The notes beneath the pieces are model-generated. The model searched no databases. It saw only the letters and a list, made by a program, of their open reading frames with translations, and was not told the DNA's origin. From Cereibacter_A sp052244495 (lineage in GTDB: Bacteria; Pseudomonadota; Alphaproteobacteria; Rhodobacterales; Rhodobacteraceae), in assembly GCA_052244495.1 (NCBI GenBank), contig JBQPXH010000013.1: 64,000 bases of DNA, one strand, 5' to 3'. A program made the position numbers and the translations under genes. Positions 1 to 6,777 of this stretch are shown here, in pieces. Every line of letters begins with the position of its first letter. The first letter of the stretch is position 1.

Positions 1-1
1 G

Positions 2-94
2 TTCTTCGAGCGCGGCCTTGCCACCATGGCCATGGCCGAGCGCGCCGCGCGCCGCCTCGGGCTCAAGGACTGGTGGGTCGAGGAGGTCGCGTGA
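2..94 (+). CDS. 3' end of an unidentified CDS (partial)
   Basis: An open frame enters from the left edge and ends with TGA at 92-94, giving a 30-residue C-terminus finishing in LKDWWVEEVA. The next gene's ATG overlaps this stop (ATG at 94-96 following TGA), the tight packing seen throughout this element. Too little is present to name the product. Confidence 0.5.
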   Translation, partial: FFERGLATMAMAERAARRLGLKDWWVEEVA

Positions 95-360
95 TGCACC
101 GCGACGTCACCCACGCCCTGAACTTCATCCTGCACCAGCTGCACCAGGAGATCGTCCGGCAGGCCATTCAGACGCGCTGCCGCTGCCTTGGCTCGGATGA
201 CTACTGCGCCTTCCAGGGCGAGCCGATCTCCAAGGCCGCTCGCTGTCCTGAGTGCCGCCAGCCCGGGCCGCAGCACCAGAGCTGGTGCCCGCAGAGCGAT
301 CTGGCCTCGCAGGTGTCAGCGATCATCGCAAGCGCCAATGCCGGATCGGTGCCGACATGA
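94..360 (+). CDS. Small cysteine-rich phage protein (putative zinc-binding)
   Basis: An 88-residue protein starting at the ATG that overlaps the previous stop codon; a GTG-initiated upstream extension is possible but less consistent with the coupling. It has two Cys pairs around residues 30-55 (RCRCLG and CPEC) plus a later His-Gln-Ser-Trp-Cys, suggesting a small metal-binding fold. The family is not recognised. Its stop overlaps the ATG of the downstream DUF5131-like fragment (ATGA), so the genes are probably cotranslated. Confidence 0.55.
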   Translation: MHRDVTHALNFILHQLHQEIVRQAIQTRCRCLGSDDYCAFQGEPISKAARCPECRQPGPQHQSWCPQSDLASQVSAIIASANAGSVPT

Positions 361-482
361 TGCGTGCGAGAGACGAGGGCGCGTTCCCCGTCACCATCAT
401 GCACCGCGTCGGCAAGAAGTCCGCCGGCCGCCTCCTCGACGGTCGCACCTGGGACGAGATGCCGGAGGTGCGGCATGGCTGA
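357..482 (+). pseudogene. Detached C-terminal piece of a DUF5131 (phage Gp37/Gp68) gene
   Basis: The frame from the ATG at 357 encodes 41 residues that closely match the last residues of the full DUF5131 protein at 38488-39720, sharing RARDEGAFPVTIMHRVGK and the ending of the form LLDGRxWxEMPExxHG. Homology begins slightly upstream of the ATG (QCRIGADMM) and stops abruptly. In element 1 only this tail survives, spliced behind an unrelated Cys-rich gene. It could be a relic, or a short expressed peptide given its ATGA coupling to the gene before and its overlap with the gene after. Confidence 0.6.
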
Positions 483-903
483 CGATAGCACCCGGCAGGG
501 ACGGAGGACGGACGTGCCCGCTGCGAGCGCAGGGACGGCTCCCCCTGCGACCGGGTCCGGGCAGGATACAGGCGCGGCCGCCTACGGCAAGCCGCAGCGC
601 ATCCAGCTTTCCCGCGCGAAAGGCTGGCGCATGCCTCCCGGCGCTGTGAAGGTCGATCGCTCGACCAGGTGGGGCAACCCGTGGTCGATCCAGAAGGCGC
701 GCGAGGTCGGATACAGCGGGACCGACGCCGAGCTTGCTGCGCTGTGCGTCGGCATGTTTCGCAATGCGATCCAGCGGCGCCTGCCGGCGGTCGTTGAGAT
801 CCTCGAGAACATCCACCAGCTGCGCGGCCAGGATCTCGCCTGCTGGTGCCCGCCCAGCTCGCCCTGCCATGCCGACGTGCTTCTGGAGATCGCCAATGGC
901 TGA
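475..903 (+). CDS. DUF4326 domain protein
   Basis: A 142-residue protein whose second half carries the DUF4326 pattern: KPQRIQLSRAKGW, then VDRSTRWGNPW, and a C-terminal CWC..SPCHADVLLE. The first 35-40 residues are low-complexity. DUF4326 is common in phages and its biochemical role is not established. The ATG at 475 overlaps the end of the DUF5131 fragment, and the stop overlaps the ATG of the methyltransferase-like gene. Element 2 lacks this gene between the corresponding neighbours, so it is an insertion in one lineage or a loss in the other. Confidence 0.75.
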   Translation: MADDSTRQGRRTDVPAASAGTAPPATGSGQDTGAAAYGKPQRIQLSRAKGWRMPPGAVKVDRSTRWGNPWSIQKAREVGYSGTDAELAALCVGMFRNAIQRRLPAVVEILENIHQLRGQDLACWCPPSSPCHADVLLEIANG

Positions 904-1612
904 CCACCTCCGCATCTTGATCGGCTGCGAGACCTCGGGCGTCATGCGCCGGGCCTTCGCCGCTCGCGGGCACGATGTCTGGTCCTGCGATCTGCTGCCG
1001 GCCGAGGATCGATCGAACCGACACATCGTCGGCGACGTGCGGGATCATCTGGCCGACGGCTGGGACCTGCTGATCGTGGCGCACCCGCCTTGCACGCGCC
1101 TTTGCAACAGCGGCGTCCGGTGGCTGCACGAACCGTCGAAGCGCCTGCCCGAGACCTATCCCGCGGCCGAGCGCGAGGCCTACGCACTCATGAGCCGGGA
1201 AGATCGGCTTGCCTTCCTCTGGTCCGACCTCGACCGAGGCGCGGCCCTGTTTGCGGCATGCTGGCAGGCACCCGTGCCCTGCGTGGCAGTCGAGAACCCG
1301 GTTATGAACCCGCATGCGAAGGCCCGATTGCCGGCCGACTTGCCGCGACCGCAGACGGTGCAGCCGTGGTGGTTCGGCGAACCCTTCTTCAAGGCGACGA
1401 GCTTCTACATGCGCGGCCTGCCGCGGCTTTCACCGACGAACCGGCTCACGCCGCCGAAGGTCGGCACGCCCGAGCACAAGGAATGGTCGGCCGTCCACCG
1501 CGCAAGCCCGGGCCCTGACCGCTGGAAATTCCGCAGCCGCACATTCGAGGGCGTGGCAGAGGCCTGCGCCGATCAGTGGGCCGGCGGGGCGGCAGAGGAG
1601 GCCGTGGCATGA
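896..1612 (+). CDS. Phage methyltransferase-like protein, copy 1
   Basis: A 238-residue protein beginning MADHLRILIGCETSGVMRRAF. It has a glycine-rich SAM-binding-like first strand (IGCETSG), an acidic residue after the next strand (VWSCDLLP), then GDVRDHL and a PPC motif in IVAHPPCTRLCNSG. This layout resembles DNA cytosine-5 methyltransferase folds (PPC/PCQ loop), but the target-recognition region is short and a definite specificity cannot be assigned. It is about 95 percent identical by eye to the protein at 39713-40429 in element 2. It may modify phage DNA against restriction; that is inference. Confidence 0.65.
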   Translation: MADHLRILIGCETSGVMRRAFAARGHDVWSCDLLPAEDRSNRHIVGDVRDHLADGWDLLIVAHPPCTRLCNSGVRWLHEPSKRLPETYPAAEREAYALMSREDRLAFLWSDLDRGAALFAACWQAPVPCVAVENPVMNPHAKARLPADLPRPQTVQPWWFGEPFFKATSFYMRGLPRLSPTNRLTPPKVGTPEHKEWSAVHRASPGPDRWKFRSRTFEGVAEACADQWAGGAAEEAVA

Positions 1613-1629
1613 CTCGCGCCGTTGCGCTC

Positions 1630-1857
1630 TCAACGTACCTCCACGATGCTGTTTGCGGCGTAGCCGCTACAGTCCTCTCCGCGAGATTGCAGTTCCTGCA
1701 TGGCAGCCTGCTTCTTCGCCTCGACGATAATCCCCTCGAACGCGAGGTCGGCCTTGAAGGCCTGGCTGCAGAGGATCGGGGTCGGGGTCGATTTAGCGTC
1801 GGCACAGGCCGCGAGGGCGAAGAGTGCCGCGCCCACCATAATCACTCGCATGCTCAA
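1630..1857 (-). CDS. Small putative lipoprotein
   Basis: A 75-residue protein on the strand opposite its neighbours. It begins with a short charged N-terminus, a hydrophobic stretch (VIMVGAALFALAAC) and a lipobox ending at Cys, followed by Ala-Asp, as in bacterial lipoproteins. The mature part contains two more Cys residues. The start could be the first Met or the Met two codons later. A single-gene, opposite-strand lipoprotein inside a phage element is the usual appearance of a moron (lysogenic conversion gene); an exclusion role is speculative. Confidence 0.6.
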   Translation of the reverse strand: MSMRVIMVGAALFALAACADAKSTPTPILCSQAFKADLAFEGIIVEAKKQAAMQELQSRGEDCSGYAANSIVEVR

Positions 1858-1957
1858 TCCCTTAAGGCAGTTGATCTCTGCAGCCTTTCAGCTGCACGGG
1901 TCGAACTCCATCGAACGAAATGTCGCGGAACGAAGGCTCTTGCGGCGAGGCCGGCCG

Positions 1958-2194
1958 ATGCCTGAGCAGCTGTCCCTATTCATGGAAGCCCCCGCACCTG
2001 CCGCCGGGCGCCCCACGGTGAGGCTCTACGCCCCGTGCCGGCGGTGCGGCAGCGGCCCGCTGTTCCAGTGGATCGGCTCGCCCGCCACCTGGTCCGTCGC
2101 CTGCTCCGGCTGCGGTGAAGCCAGCTGCGGCGGCCGACCGAGCCTCGAGCACTGCGAGGCGATCTGGAAGCGCTGGAACGGGGTTGCCGAATGA
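1958..2194 (+). CDS. Zinc-ribbon phage protein, Lar-like
   Basis: A 78-residue protein from the ATG at 1958. It contains APCRRCGSGPLFQW and, after a short spacer, VACSGCGEASCGG, followed by a C-terminal EHCEAIWKRWN. This two-CxxC plus terminal W..WN arrangement is that of the Lar/restriction-alleviation-like zinc ribbons found in many phages. Function in restriction alleviation is only by resemblance. The stop overlaps the next ATG. Confidence 0.6.
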   Translation: MPEQLSLFMEAPAPAAGRPTVRLYAPCRRCGSGPLFQWIGSPATWSVACSGCGEASCGGRPSLEHCEAIWKRWNGVAE

Positions 2195-2448
2195 CCGCGC
2201 AGCTTCGCCAGCCCGCGCAGCAGGCGCGCGTGACCGGGCTCACCCATATCAGGGTCGCGGACCTGCGCATGACGATCCTGGAGGCCGAGGGCACGGTGCA
2301 GCTCGTGGTCGCGCGCGAAGGCGATGCCGGATGCTTCACCACCTTCTTCAACGAGTTCTGCGACTCGGAGACGGCCGGCCAGCTGCGGCAGTTGGCCGAT
2401 GCGGTCGCGGCGGCTTGGGAGGCATCGGTCGGAGGTAGCGCAGCATGA
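2191..2448 (+). CDS. Hypothetical phage protein
   Basis: An 85-residue protein whose ATG overlaps the preceding stop (ATGA) and whose own stop overlaps the next ATG. It has no recognisable motif. The middle (DLRMTILEAEGTVQLVV) looks like beta strands and the C-terminus like one amphipathic helix. Evidence that it is real is the continuous translational coupling and sensible composition. Confidence 0.5.
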   Translation: MTAQLRQPAQQARVTGLTHIRVADLRMTILEAEGTVQLVVAREGDAGCFTTFFNEFCDSETAGQLRQLADAVAAAWEASVGGSAA

Positions 2449-2592
2449 GCCAGACCATCATCACCGCCCCGATGACGGTCACTGTCTCGGCGGCTGAGGG
2501 ATCGGAGCGGCGGCCGGTTTTGCCGGTTCTACGAGGCAGATTTGGCCGCGCTGGAGGCGGCGCAGAGGGAAGCGAAGGAGCGGATCGGATGA
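2445..2592 (+). pseudogene. Internally deleted relic of the small MSxTIITAPMTV gene
   Basis: The start encodes MSQTIITAPMTVTVSA, nearly identical to the start of the intact element 2 gene at 44022-44258. The end, in a different frame, encodes SGGRFCRFYEADLAALEAAQ and stops at 2590-2592, matching the C-terminus of the same gene (SGGRFRRFYERDVQALEAAR). About 25 residues in between are missing and the frames no longer agree, so the gene has suffered an internal deletion. As a result the upstream start reads straight into the next gene. Confidence 0.7.
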
Positions 2593-2861
2593 CTGTCTAC
2601 GTCGACGATATGCACCGCCACCCGATCGGCCGCCTCGGGCGGATGCGCATGAGTCACATGATCGCGGACAGCACGGCCGAGCTGCTCGAGATGGCTGACA
2701 GGATCGGGCTCGACCGGAGGCACCTGCAGCACGCGGGGACCGCACGTGAGCACTTCGACATCTGCCTGAGCCGGAGGGCTTGCGCCGTGGTGGCCGGCGC
2801 CGTCGAGATCACGATGAGGGACATGGCGCGGCGGCGCCATGAGCGAGGGCACGGATCATGA
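2589..2861 (+). CDS. DUF4031 domain protein
   Basis: A 90-residue protein starting MTVYVDDM and containing MRMSHMIADSTAELLEMADRI, HFDICLSRRACAV and AGAVEITMRDMA, the full DUF4031 pattern, a short family frequent in phages and plasmids with no established activity. The start at 2589 is chosen because family members begin with MxVYVDD. The longer frame from 2445 exists only because of the upstream deletion. It overlaps the stop of that relic (ATGA). Confidence 0.8.
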   Translation: MTVYVDDMHRHPIGRLGRMRMSHMIADSTAELLEMADRIGLDRRHLQHAGTAREHFDICLSRRACAVVAGAVEITMRDMARRRHERGHGS

Positions 2862-3100
2862 CGGCACGGCCTTCAATCGCCTTCGCGCCGCGGCTGCTTG
2901 GCGCGGCCGAGGCCGCGGCCTATCTCGGCATAAGCGCCACCACCTTGCGAGGCCTCGATCTCCCTCGCCGGATCCTCGGCGGCCGCAGGCTCTACGACAG
3001 GCTCGATCTTGACGCTTTCGCCTCTGCGCTGCCCGTTGAAGGGGAGCAGCGCGAATCGGAGGTGGATCTGTGCGACCGTCACTTCGGGATGCAGGCGTGA
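2858..3100 (+). CDS. HTH DNA-binding protein, excisionase-like
   Basis: An 80-residue protein with a winged-helix/MerR-type (HTH_17) N-terminal half: LGAAEAAAYLGISATTLRGLDLPRRILGGR and then a YDRLDLDAF segment. This is the form of phage excisionases and recombination directionality factors. Its position directly before integrase, with stop and start overlapping, supports a role in excision of element 1. A general transcriptional role cannot be excluded. Confidence 0.65.
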   Translation: MTARPSIAFAPRLLGAAEAAAYLGISATTLRGLDLPRRILGGRRLYDRLDLDAFASALPVEGEQRESEVDLCDRHFGMQA

Positions 3101-4155
3101 AGCTGCCCCGCGTCCAGCGAATCCGGCGGGGTGATCGGGTGCTGTGCTACCACCGGCCGACCGGGACGCGGCTGCCGGACCTGCCCGAGACGCACCCCGA
3201 GTTCATCGCCGCATGGGCGAGAGCGGAGGCATCGAAGCCGGATCACACGCCGAAGAATGACGGCGGCACGGTCGCGGCGACGATCCGAGCGCTGCGGGCG
3301 TCGAAGAAGTGGAAGGCGCTGGCGCAATCCACGCGGACTGCCCTGCGCTTCCACCTCGAGCGGATCGAGGCGGCGCACGGAACGCTGCCGATCAAAGGCT
3401 TGCGACAGCAGCACATCGAGGCGGACCTGTCGAAGCTCGATCCGAACCCGGCGAACGCGAGCCTGAAGGTATGGCGCCACATCTTTGCCCAAGCGAAGGC
3501 CGATCGGCTGATCGTGTCGGACCCGAGCCACGAGATCCGCAAGCAGGTTGCGAAGGGGGCAGGGCACGAACCTTGGTCTCATGCCGAGGTGGCGCGGTTC
3601 AGAGACCGCTGGCCCGTCGGGACGCCGCAGCGGGCGGCGTTCGAGGTTCTGGCCTGGACGGGGTGCCGCGTGTCCGACGCCTGCCGCCTGACGCGCGGCA
3701 TGATCGACGGAGGCGTGATGAGCTTCAGGCAGCAGAAGACAGGAGGATGGGCGCATGTGCCGTGGACGGCGGCGTTACCGAGCTGGGCGGCGGGATGGGA
3801 GGCGGAGCGCCAGATCACCCTATCCGCAATCGAGGCCTGCGCGGGCGAGCTGCTGCTGATCCAGACCATGTATCGGAAGGCGAGGACGGTGAAGGGCCTG
3901 TCCAACTATATCAGCGCTGCGGCCGTGTCCGCCAAGGTTGTGGGCCGAACCGCCCATGGCCTGCGAAAGTACCGTCTGTCCGCAATCGCCGAGTGCGGCG
4001 GATCCGCGCATGCGATCATGGCTTGGGGTGGGCATGCGAGCCTCTCTGAGGCAGAAGCATACACCCGGGCTGCGAACCGGCGCGCAGTTGTGACGGGTGA
4101 AGGAACGCCTGGCTCTGCGATCGCACACCGAGACAAGTTGCCCGGTCGAATGTAG
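3097..4155 (+). CDS. int: Tyrosine integrase of element 1
   Basis: A tyrosine-type site-specific recombinase, 352 residues from the GTG at 3097 (an ATG at 3070 would add nine residues). The GTG is preferred because it overlaps the excisionase-like stop (GTGA) and gives an N-terminus VKLPRVQRIRRG of the usual kind. Catalytic elements visible are the first Arg in AWTGCRVSDACRL, a Lys-bearing hairpin (RQQKTGGW), HGLRK, WGGHASLSEAEAYTR with the nucleophilic Tyr, and a basic tail. It should integrate element 1 at the tRNA-Arg(CCT) core. Confidence 0.88.
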   Translation: MKLPRVQRIRRGDRVLCYHRPTGTRLPDLPETHPEFIAAWARAEASKPDHTPKNDGGTVAATIRALRASKKWKALAQSTRTALRFHLERIEAAHGTLPIKGLRQQHIEADLSKLDPNPANASLKVWRHIFAQAKADRLIVSDPSHEIRKQVAKGAGHEPWSHAEVARFRDRWPVGTPQRAAFEVLAWTGCRVSDACRLTRGMIDGGVMSFRQQKTGGWAHVPWTAALPSWAAGWEAERQITLSAIEACAGELLLIQTMYRKARTVKGLSNYISAAAVSAKVVGRTAHGLRKYRLSAIAECGGSAHAIMAWGGHASLSEAEAYTRAANRRAVVTGEGTPGSAIAHRDKLPGRM

Positions 4156-4270
4156 TGACAAATGGCACTTCGGGTGCTATGTCTAACGACGCAAAGCCGC
4201 CCCGCTTCTCCGAACTGTCTCCGTATGGTGCGCGTGCCGTGGGTATCCACGGATAGGAAAGCGGGGCGCA

Positions 4271-4885
4271 CTACTTCCAGTGCCAGATGTCCGGTGTCTG
4301 CCCGTTGGCGCGGAGCATTTCGCTCCAGCGGTCGGCTTGGGGCTTTTGCGTGTACGACCTCGCAATCGCGCCGGCACACATGTCGGCGAGCTGGACCAGT
4401 GGAGAGTTGGTCGAATCCTTGAACGTGATTTTCTTGATCGCCCCCGTAGGCAGCCCTCGTCGTAGGTGAGCCACCAACTCCTGCTTGAACAGCCGGTCGC
4501 CGGAACCGTCTATGATGACCCTCGCGTCGCAGAGAATGCTGCGGTTGAAGGTAAGCATCCGCTCAAGGAAGAACTGGTAAAACGCCTCTTTGCTCTCCCG
4601 GAGGTAGGTGGCTTGGAGTGTGTTTTTCGTCACGACGATCGCAAAGCAGGTGAACTTAGCTGCCGAGATGCTCTGAAAGAACCGGTCTCGAACCACGTCC
4701 GCGCTCTTGGAGAACTTCCACTCCGGCTTGACCCGGTAGGTGCGCTGCGCCTCCACGATCAACCGCTCTGCGCGCTCCGCGTCGTCCGCATCATCGAAGA
4801 CAACCATCGCGAGGACGAACACCTCTGATGAGCCAGACCCGAGCTTGAACCCAGGATCCCCAGACTCATCTATGAACACCAGCAT
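4271..4885 (-). CDS. DUF3800 protein (phage cargo)
   Basis: A 204-residue protein starting MLVFIDESGDPGF, the acidic N-terminal signature of DUF3800, with later conserved acids in VIIDGSGDRLF and PLVQLADMCAGAI. The fold is RNase H-like in predictions for the family and a nuclease role has been suggested, but none is demonstrated. The ATG at 4885 is preferred to an upstream TTG because family members begin at this motif. It is convergent with the integrase and lies between int and the attachment site, the usual cargo position. An inverted repeat (4198-4207 / 4259-4268) separates the two genes. Confidence 0.8.
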   Translation of the reverse strand: MLVFIDESGDPGFKLGSGSSEVFVLAMVVFDDADDAERAERLIVEAQRTYRVKPEWKFSKSADVVRDRFFQSISAAKFTCFAIVVTKNTLQATYLRESKEAFYQFFLERMLTFNRSILCDARVIIDGSGDRLFKQELVAHLRRGLPTGAIKKITFKDSTNSPLVQLADMCAGAIARSYTQKPQADRWSEMLRANGQTPDIWHWK

Positions 4886-5208
4886 ATCACGTCGTCTGCC
4901 TGTGGCGCTTAACGCTTGAGGGGCGACCGCCAAATCCGAAAGAAAGATCCGGCCCCACGCAAGGGCAGGTTCTGAAGCCGACCAGCCACCTCAGATGAAG
5001 TGGCTCGCCGAACGTTATCCATCGCGTGCCCCATCTGGACAAGCGCTACCCTTGAAACTGAGCGACTTCGCACCTTGTGTCGCACACGCCGAAAGTCGTT
5101 GCGTGAGCCTGCCCCCGATCAGAACAAGAACGGAACGCTGTAAACGCCGACCTGCAATCGTGTAAATGGCGGGATTTTCCGCTTGATTTCAATGTATTAT
5201 GGACGAGA
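4886..5208. other. Gene-free stretch before the element junction
   Basis: About 320 bases between the DUF3800 start and the tRNA fragment. I see no convincing open frame. The stretch should hold the promoter of the DUF3800 gene and the inner flank of the element 1 attachment region. It is less GC-rich near its right end (5155-5205). Confidence 0.5.
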
Positions 5209-5254
5209 TGGTGACCCCGGCAGGACTTGAACCTGCAACCTATCCCTTAGGAGG
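5209..5254 (-). pseudogene. tRNA-Arg(CCT) 3'-half remnant, attachment site between elements
   Basis: Read on the minus strand, this carries an anticodon loop with CCT, the 3' side of the anticodon stem (AAGGGATAG), a complete T arm (GCAGG TTCAAGT CCTGC), the acceptor strand CGGGGTC, a discriminator A and CCA. The 5' half of the tRNA is missing. It shares a 19-bp core (5236-5254) with the intact tRNA at 45665-45683 but differs in T arm and discriminator. The most economical reading is that element 1 brought this 3' end when it integrated and element 2 later displaced it by integrating into the same tRNA. Confidence 0.85.
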
Positions 5255-5302
5255 ACAGCGCGCTCCCGCCAAGCTGTTGATTTTTGGCAAAGCGCGCTGT
5301 CC
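5253..5302. repeat. Long hairpin at the left end of element 2
   Basis: A 12-bp perfect inverted repeat, GGACAGCGCGCT (5253-5264) and AGCGCGCTGTCC (5291-5302), encloses a second inverted pair, GCCAA (5268-5272) and TTGGC (5284-5288). It starts within the attachment core. It could be paired integrase/accessory sites or a terminator blocking transcription across the junction. There is no T run on either side, which argues against a simple terminator. Confidence 0.6.
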
Positions 5303-5349
5303 CTAAATGGATGGATGTTCCCGCTTTGGCCAAGGAAAACCGGCATCGG

Positions 5350-5366
5350 AAGGTTCAGTGAACCTT
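5350..5366. promoter_or_regulatory. Palindromic site, probable integrase arm site (left)
   Basis: AAGGTTCAGTGAACCTT is a perfect odd-centred palindrome about 100 bp from the left core. The same 16 bases occur once more, at 45581-45596, about 70 bp from the right core. In the circular phage these would flank attP on both arms, as arm-type integrase or excisionase sites do. Both copies are followed by related text (GTGCTGTCCC here, TGCACTATCCC on the right). Confidence 0.55.
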
Positions 5367-5502
5367 CGTGCTGTCCCCAGACTCTGCCCATCCTGCGGCG
5401 CGAGGAAAACAAGGTTGCGGGGATCGCGGCGCTTCTCCACATTACGCAACCCAGAGGCCGCGCAGCCGCCTCTGCCTCAACGCCGCTTTCGGATCCTAAA
5501 TA

Positions 5503-5919
5503 GTGCCCATTCAGTATCCTGTAGATGCCCGGACCATTGTCATGTGCAACTTCGACATGGGCGGCTTTCGATCCCCGGAGATGGTGAAGAACAGGCCGGC
5601 CGTGGTTTTGGTTGGTCGGCTACCGAGACGCGATGGGCTTCTCACGGTGGTGCCATTGAGCGGCACGCCGTCGCACCCAGAGTGCGATTACCAGTGCGAG
5701 ATCAGGTTGGAGCACCCCCTACCAGCGCCGTTCCAGATGGCGACAACCTGGTGGGTGAAGGCGGACATGATCGCAACCGTCAGCTTTCAAAGGGTAAGCC
5801 TGTTCTCCACGGCCCGCGGTATCGACGGCAAGCGGCGCTACGTGATGCCAAAGGTCACGCCGCAACAGTTCACGACAATTCAAGACACCGTTCTGAACGC
5901 TCTACGGATCGCTCGTTGA
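5503..5919 (+). CDS. PemK/MazF-family toxin-like protein
   Basis: A 138-residue protein starting at GTG with TIVMCNFDMGGFRSPEMVKN followed by RPAVVL, the start of the PemK/MazF fold. It continues with TVVPLSGTPSH and WVKADMIATVSFQR, placing the usual strand residues of these ribosome-independent mRNA endoribonucleases. No antitoxin-like gene is recognisable on either side. It lies just inside the left attachment site, a typical cargo or stabilisation position. It may be a solitary toxin-fold protein or may use an unrecognised antitoxin. Confidence 0.75.
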   Translation: MPIQYPVDARTIVMCNFDMGGFRSPEMVKNRPAVVLVGRLPRRDGLLTVVPLSGTPSHPECDYQCEIRLEHPLPAPFQMATTWWVKADMIATVSFQRVSLFSTARGIDGKRRYVMPKVTPQQFTTIQDTVLNALRIAR

Positions 5920-6047
5920 CCAGAAAGGGTCCGAAGCCTATATGAGGAAGTGATCTGCTCGGGACGCTTGCCGTACACGAGCCTCAAGACCCCGTATGGG
6001 GCGGCCGCACACTGAGACGATACCAAGTCCGCCGTGCGGCTTGATTT

Positions 6048-6074
6048 GAGCCCTCAGGTGACCCCTGAGGGCTC
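6048..6074. terminator. Bidirectional hairpin terminator
   Basis: GAGCCCTCAGG and CCTGAGGGCTC form an 11-bp perfect stem with a TGACC loop, followed on the plus strand by a pyrimidine-rich CTCTCTTTCT. It separates the convergent toxin gene and the leftmost late gene. Confidence 0.7.
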
Positions 6075-6105
6075 CTCTCTTTCTGCCGAGCGCTCTTCAA
6101 TCAGC

Positions 6106-6381
6106 TCAGTCGATCCACCGCACCATCGGCGGGTGGATGCTGACACCCGGCCGCCCCATGGCCTCCCGGCTCGCATCGAGGCTGTCGAGCACGATCACCG
6201 CATCCGGCAGCATGCCATCCTTCTCACACCGCAGCCGGGCGAGCAGCTGCGAAAGCGCCGTGGTGCCGCCGAACCGCTTGACCAGCAGATCGCCATGCAG
6301 GTGCACCACCCGTCCGCATTGGCGGCAGCGGAGCATCAGTGTAGCGCGCTCGTGCGCGAGATCCTGCAGGCGGATCGGCAT
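6106..6381 (-). CDS. Hypothetical zinc-ribbon phage protein
   Basis: A 91-residue protein from the ATG at 6381, starting MPIRLQDLAHERATLMLRC and holding one CxxC (CRQC) followed by a VHLHGDLL segment and a later single Cys (RLRCEKDG). The start is uncertain because none of the candidate starts has a clear ribosome-binding site; upstream starts would add up to about 40 residues. It is the last gene of the leftward late operon. Function unknown. Confidence 0.5.
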   Translation of the reverse strand: MPIRLQDLAHERATLMLRCRQCGRVVHLHGDLLVKRFGGTTALSQLLARLRCEKDGMLPDAVIVLDSLDASREAMGRPGVSIHPPMVRWID

Positions 6382-6777
6382 GTGAGAACACATGCGGAAC
6401 ATGCGGTGATTCTGGAAGGGTCGTGGCGCGCAATCTGCCGCAGTGCGCCCGCGCTCCGGAACCCGTAGCAGGCGCGCATCCGAAGCTGGCCTCATATCTT
6501 GCAACGGATCGGCCGCAGGTCACCCAAGGACCTGCGGCCACCCTCAGCGGGGCTCTCCGAGCAGAGGATCTGCGAGTTCGCCCTGGCGCCTCACTTTGTG
6601 CAGCCTCCGCCGCTTGCCGTATCTCCTTTGGGTAGCACCGGAAGAAATGTCGCACACCCAAAGGCGAGCAGCGCTGCTATTCTGGATGAAGCCCCCGAGA
6701 GCAGTCCCCTAACTGACTCGGACGGTCAGGCCGCGGGCATTCTCCACCGTTTGCCCGCGGCCGTCATTCCAGCCTCC
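6382..6777. other. Gene-free stretch with two strong hairpins downstream of the DGR
   Basis: About 400 bases follow the reverse transcriptase stop. I see no convincing gene. Two perfect GC-rich inverted repeats are present: GGCCGCAGGTC/GACCTGCGGCC at 6511-6539 and GGCCGCGGGCA/TGCCCGCGGCC at 6729-6762. The second lies 16-49 bp beyond the RT stop and is the likely end of the DGR transcript. Neither has a clear T run. Confidence 0.6.
6729..6762 (-). terminator. Hairpin downstream of the DGR reverse transcriptase
   Basis: An 11-bp perfect stem with a 12-nt loop immediately after the RT stop codon on the transcribed (minus) strand. There is no obvious poly-U, so it may stabilise the 3' end rather than act as a classical intrinsic terminator. 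Confidence 0.5.

Larger units (their letters stand above)
1..5254. mobile_element. Element 1: right end of a phage-like element (partial)
   Basis: The first 5.2 kb look like the right end of a temperate phage or related element whose left part lies outside the window. Small overlapping plus-strand genes lead to an HTH/excisionase-like gene and a tyrosine integrase, followed by a cargo gene and a tRNA 3' half that serves as the junction with element 2. Several genes have close relatives at the right end of element 2: the methyltransferase-like gene, the DUF5131 tail and a small gene starting MSxTIITAPMTV. The two elements are therefore related but not copies. That this is an integrated unit is inferred from the integrase and the tRNA fragment; its left boundary cannot be seen. 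Confidence 0.7.

Noticed and set aside
1576..1965. Plus-strand frame opposite the small lipoprotein
   Set aside because: The minus strand has a signal sequence and lipobox; the plus frame has no motif and overlaps the methyltransferase-like gene.
5315..5503. 62-residue frame ending at the start of the MazF-like gene, considered as its antitoxin
   Set aside because: Its composition (many Pro, Cys, Arg) is unlike known antitoxins, and it covers an attachment-region palindrome; only the stop-start overlap favours it.
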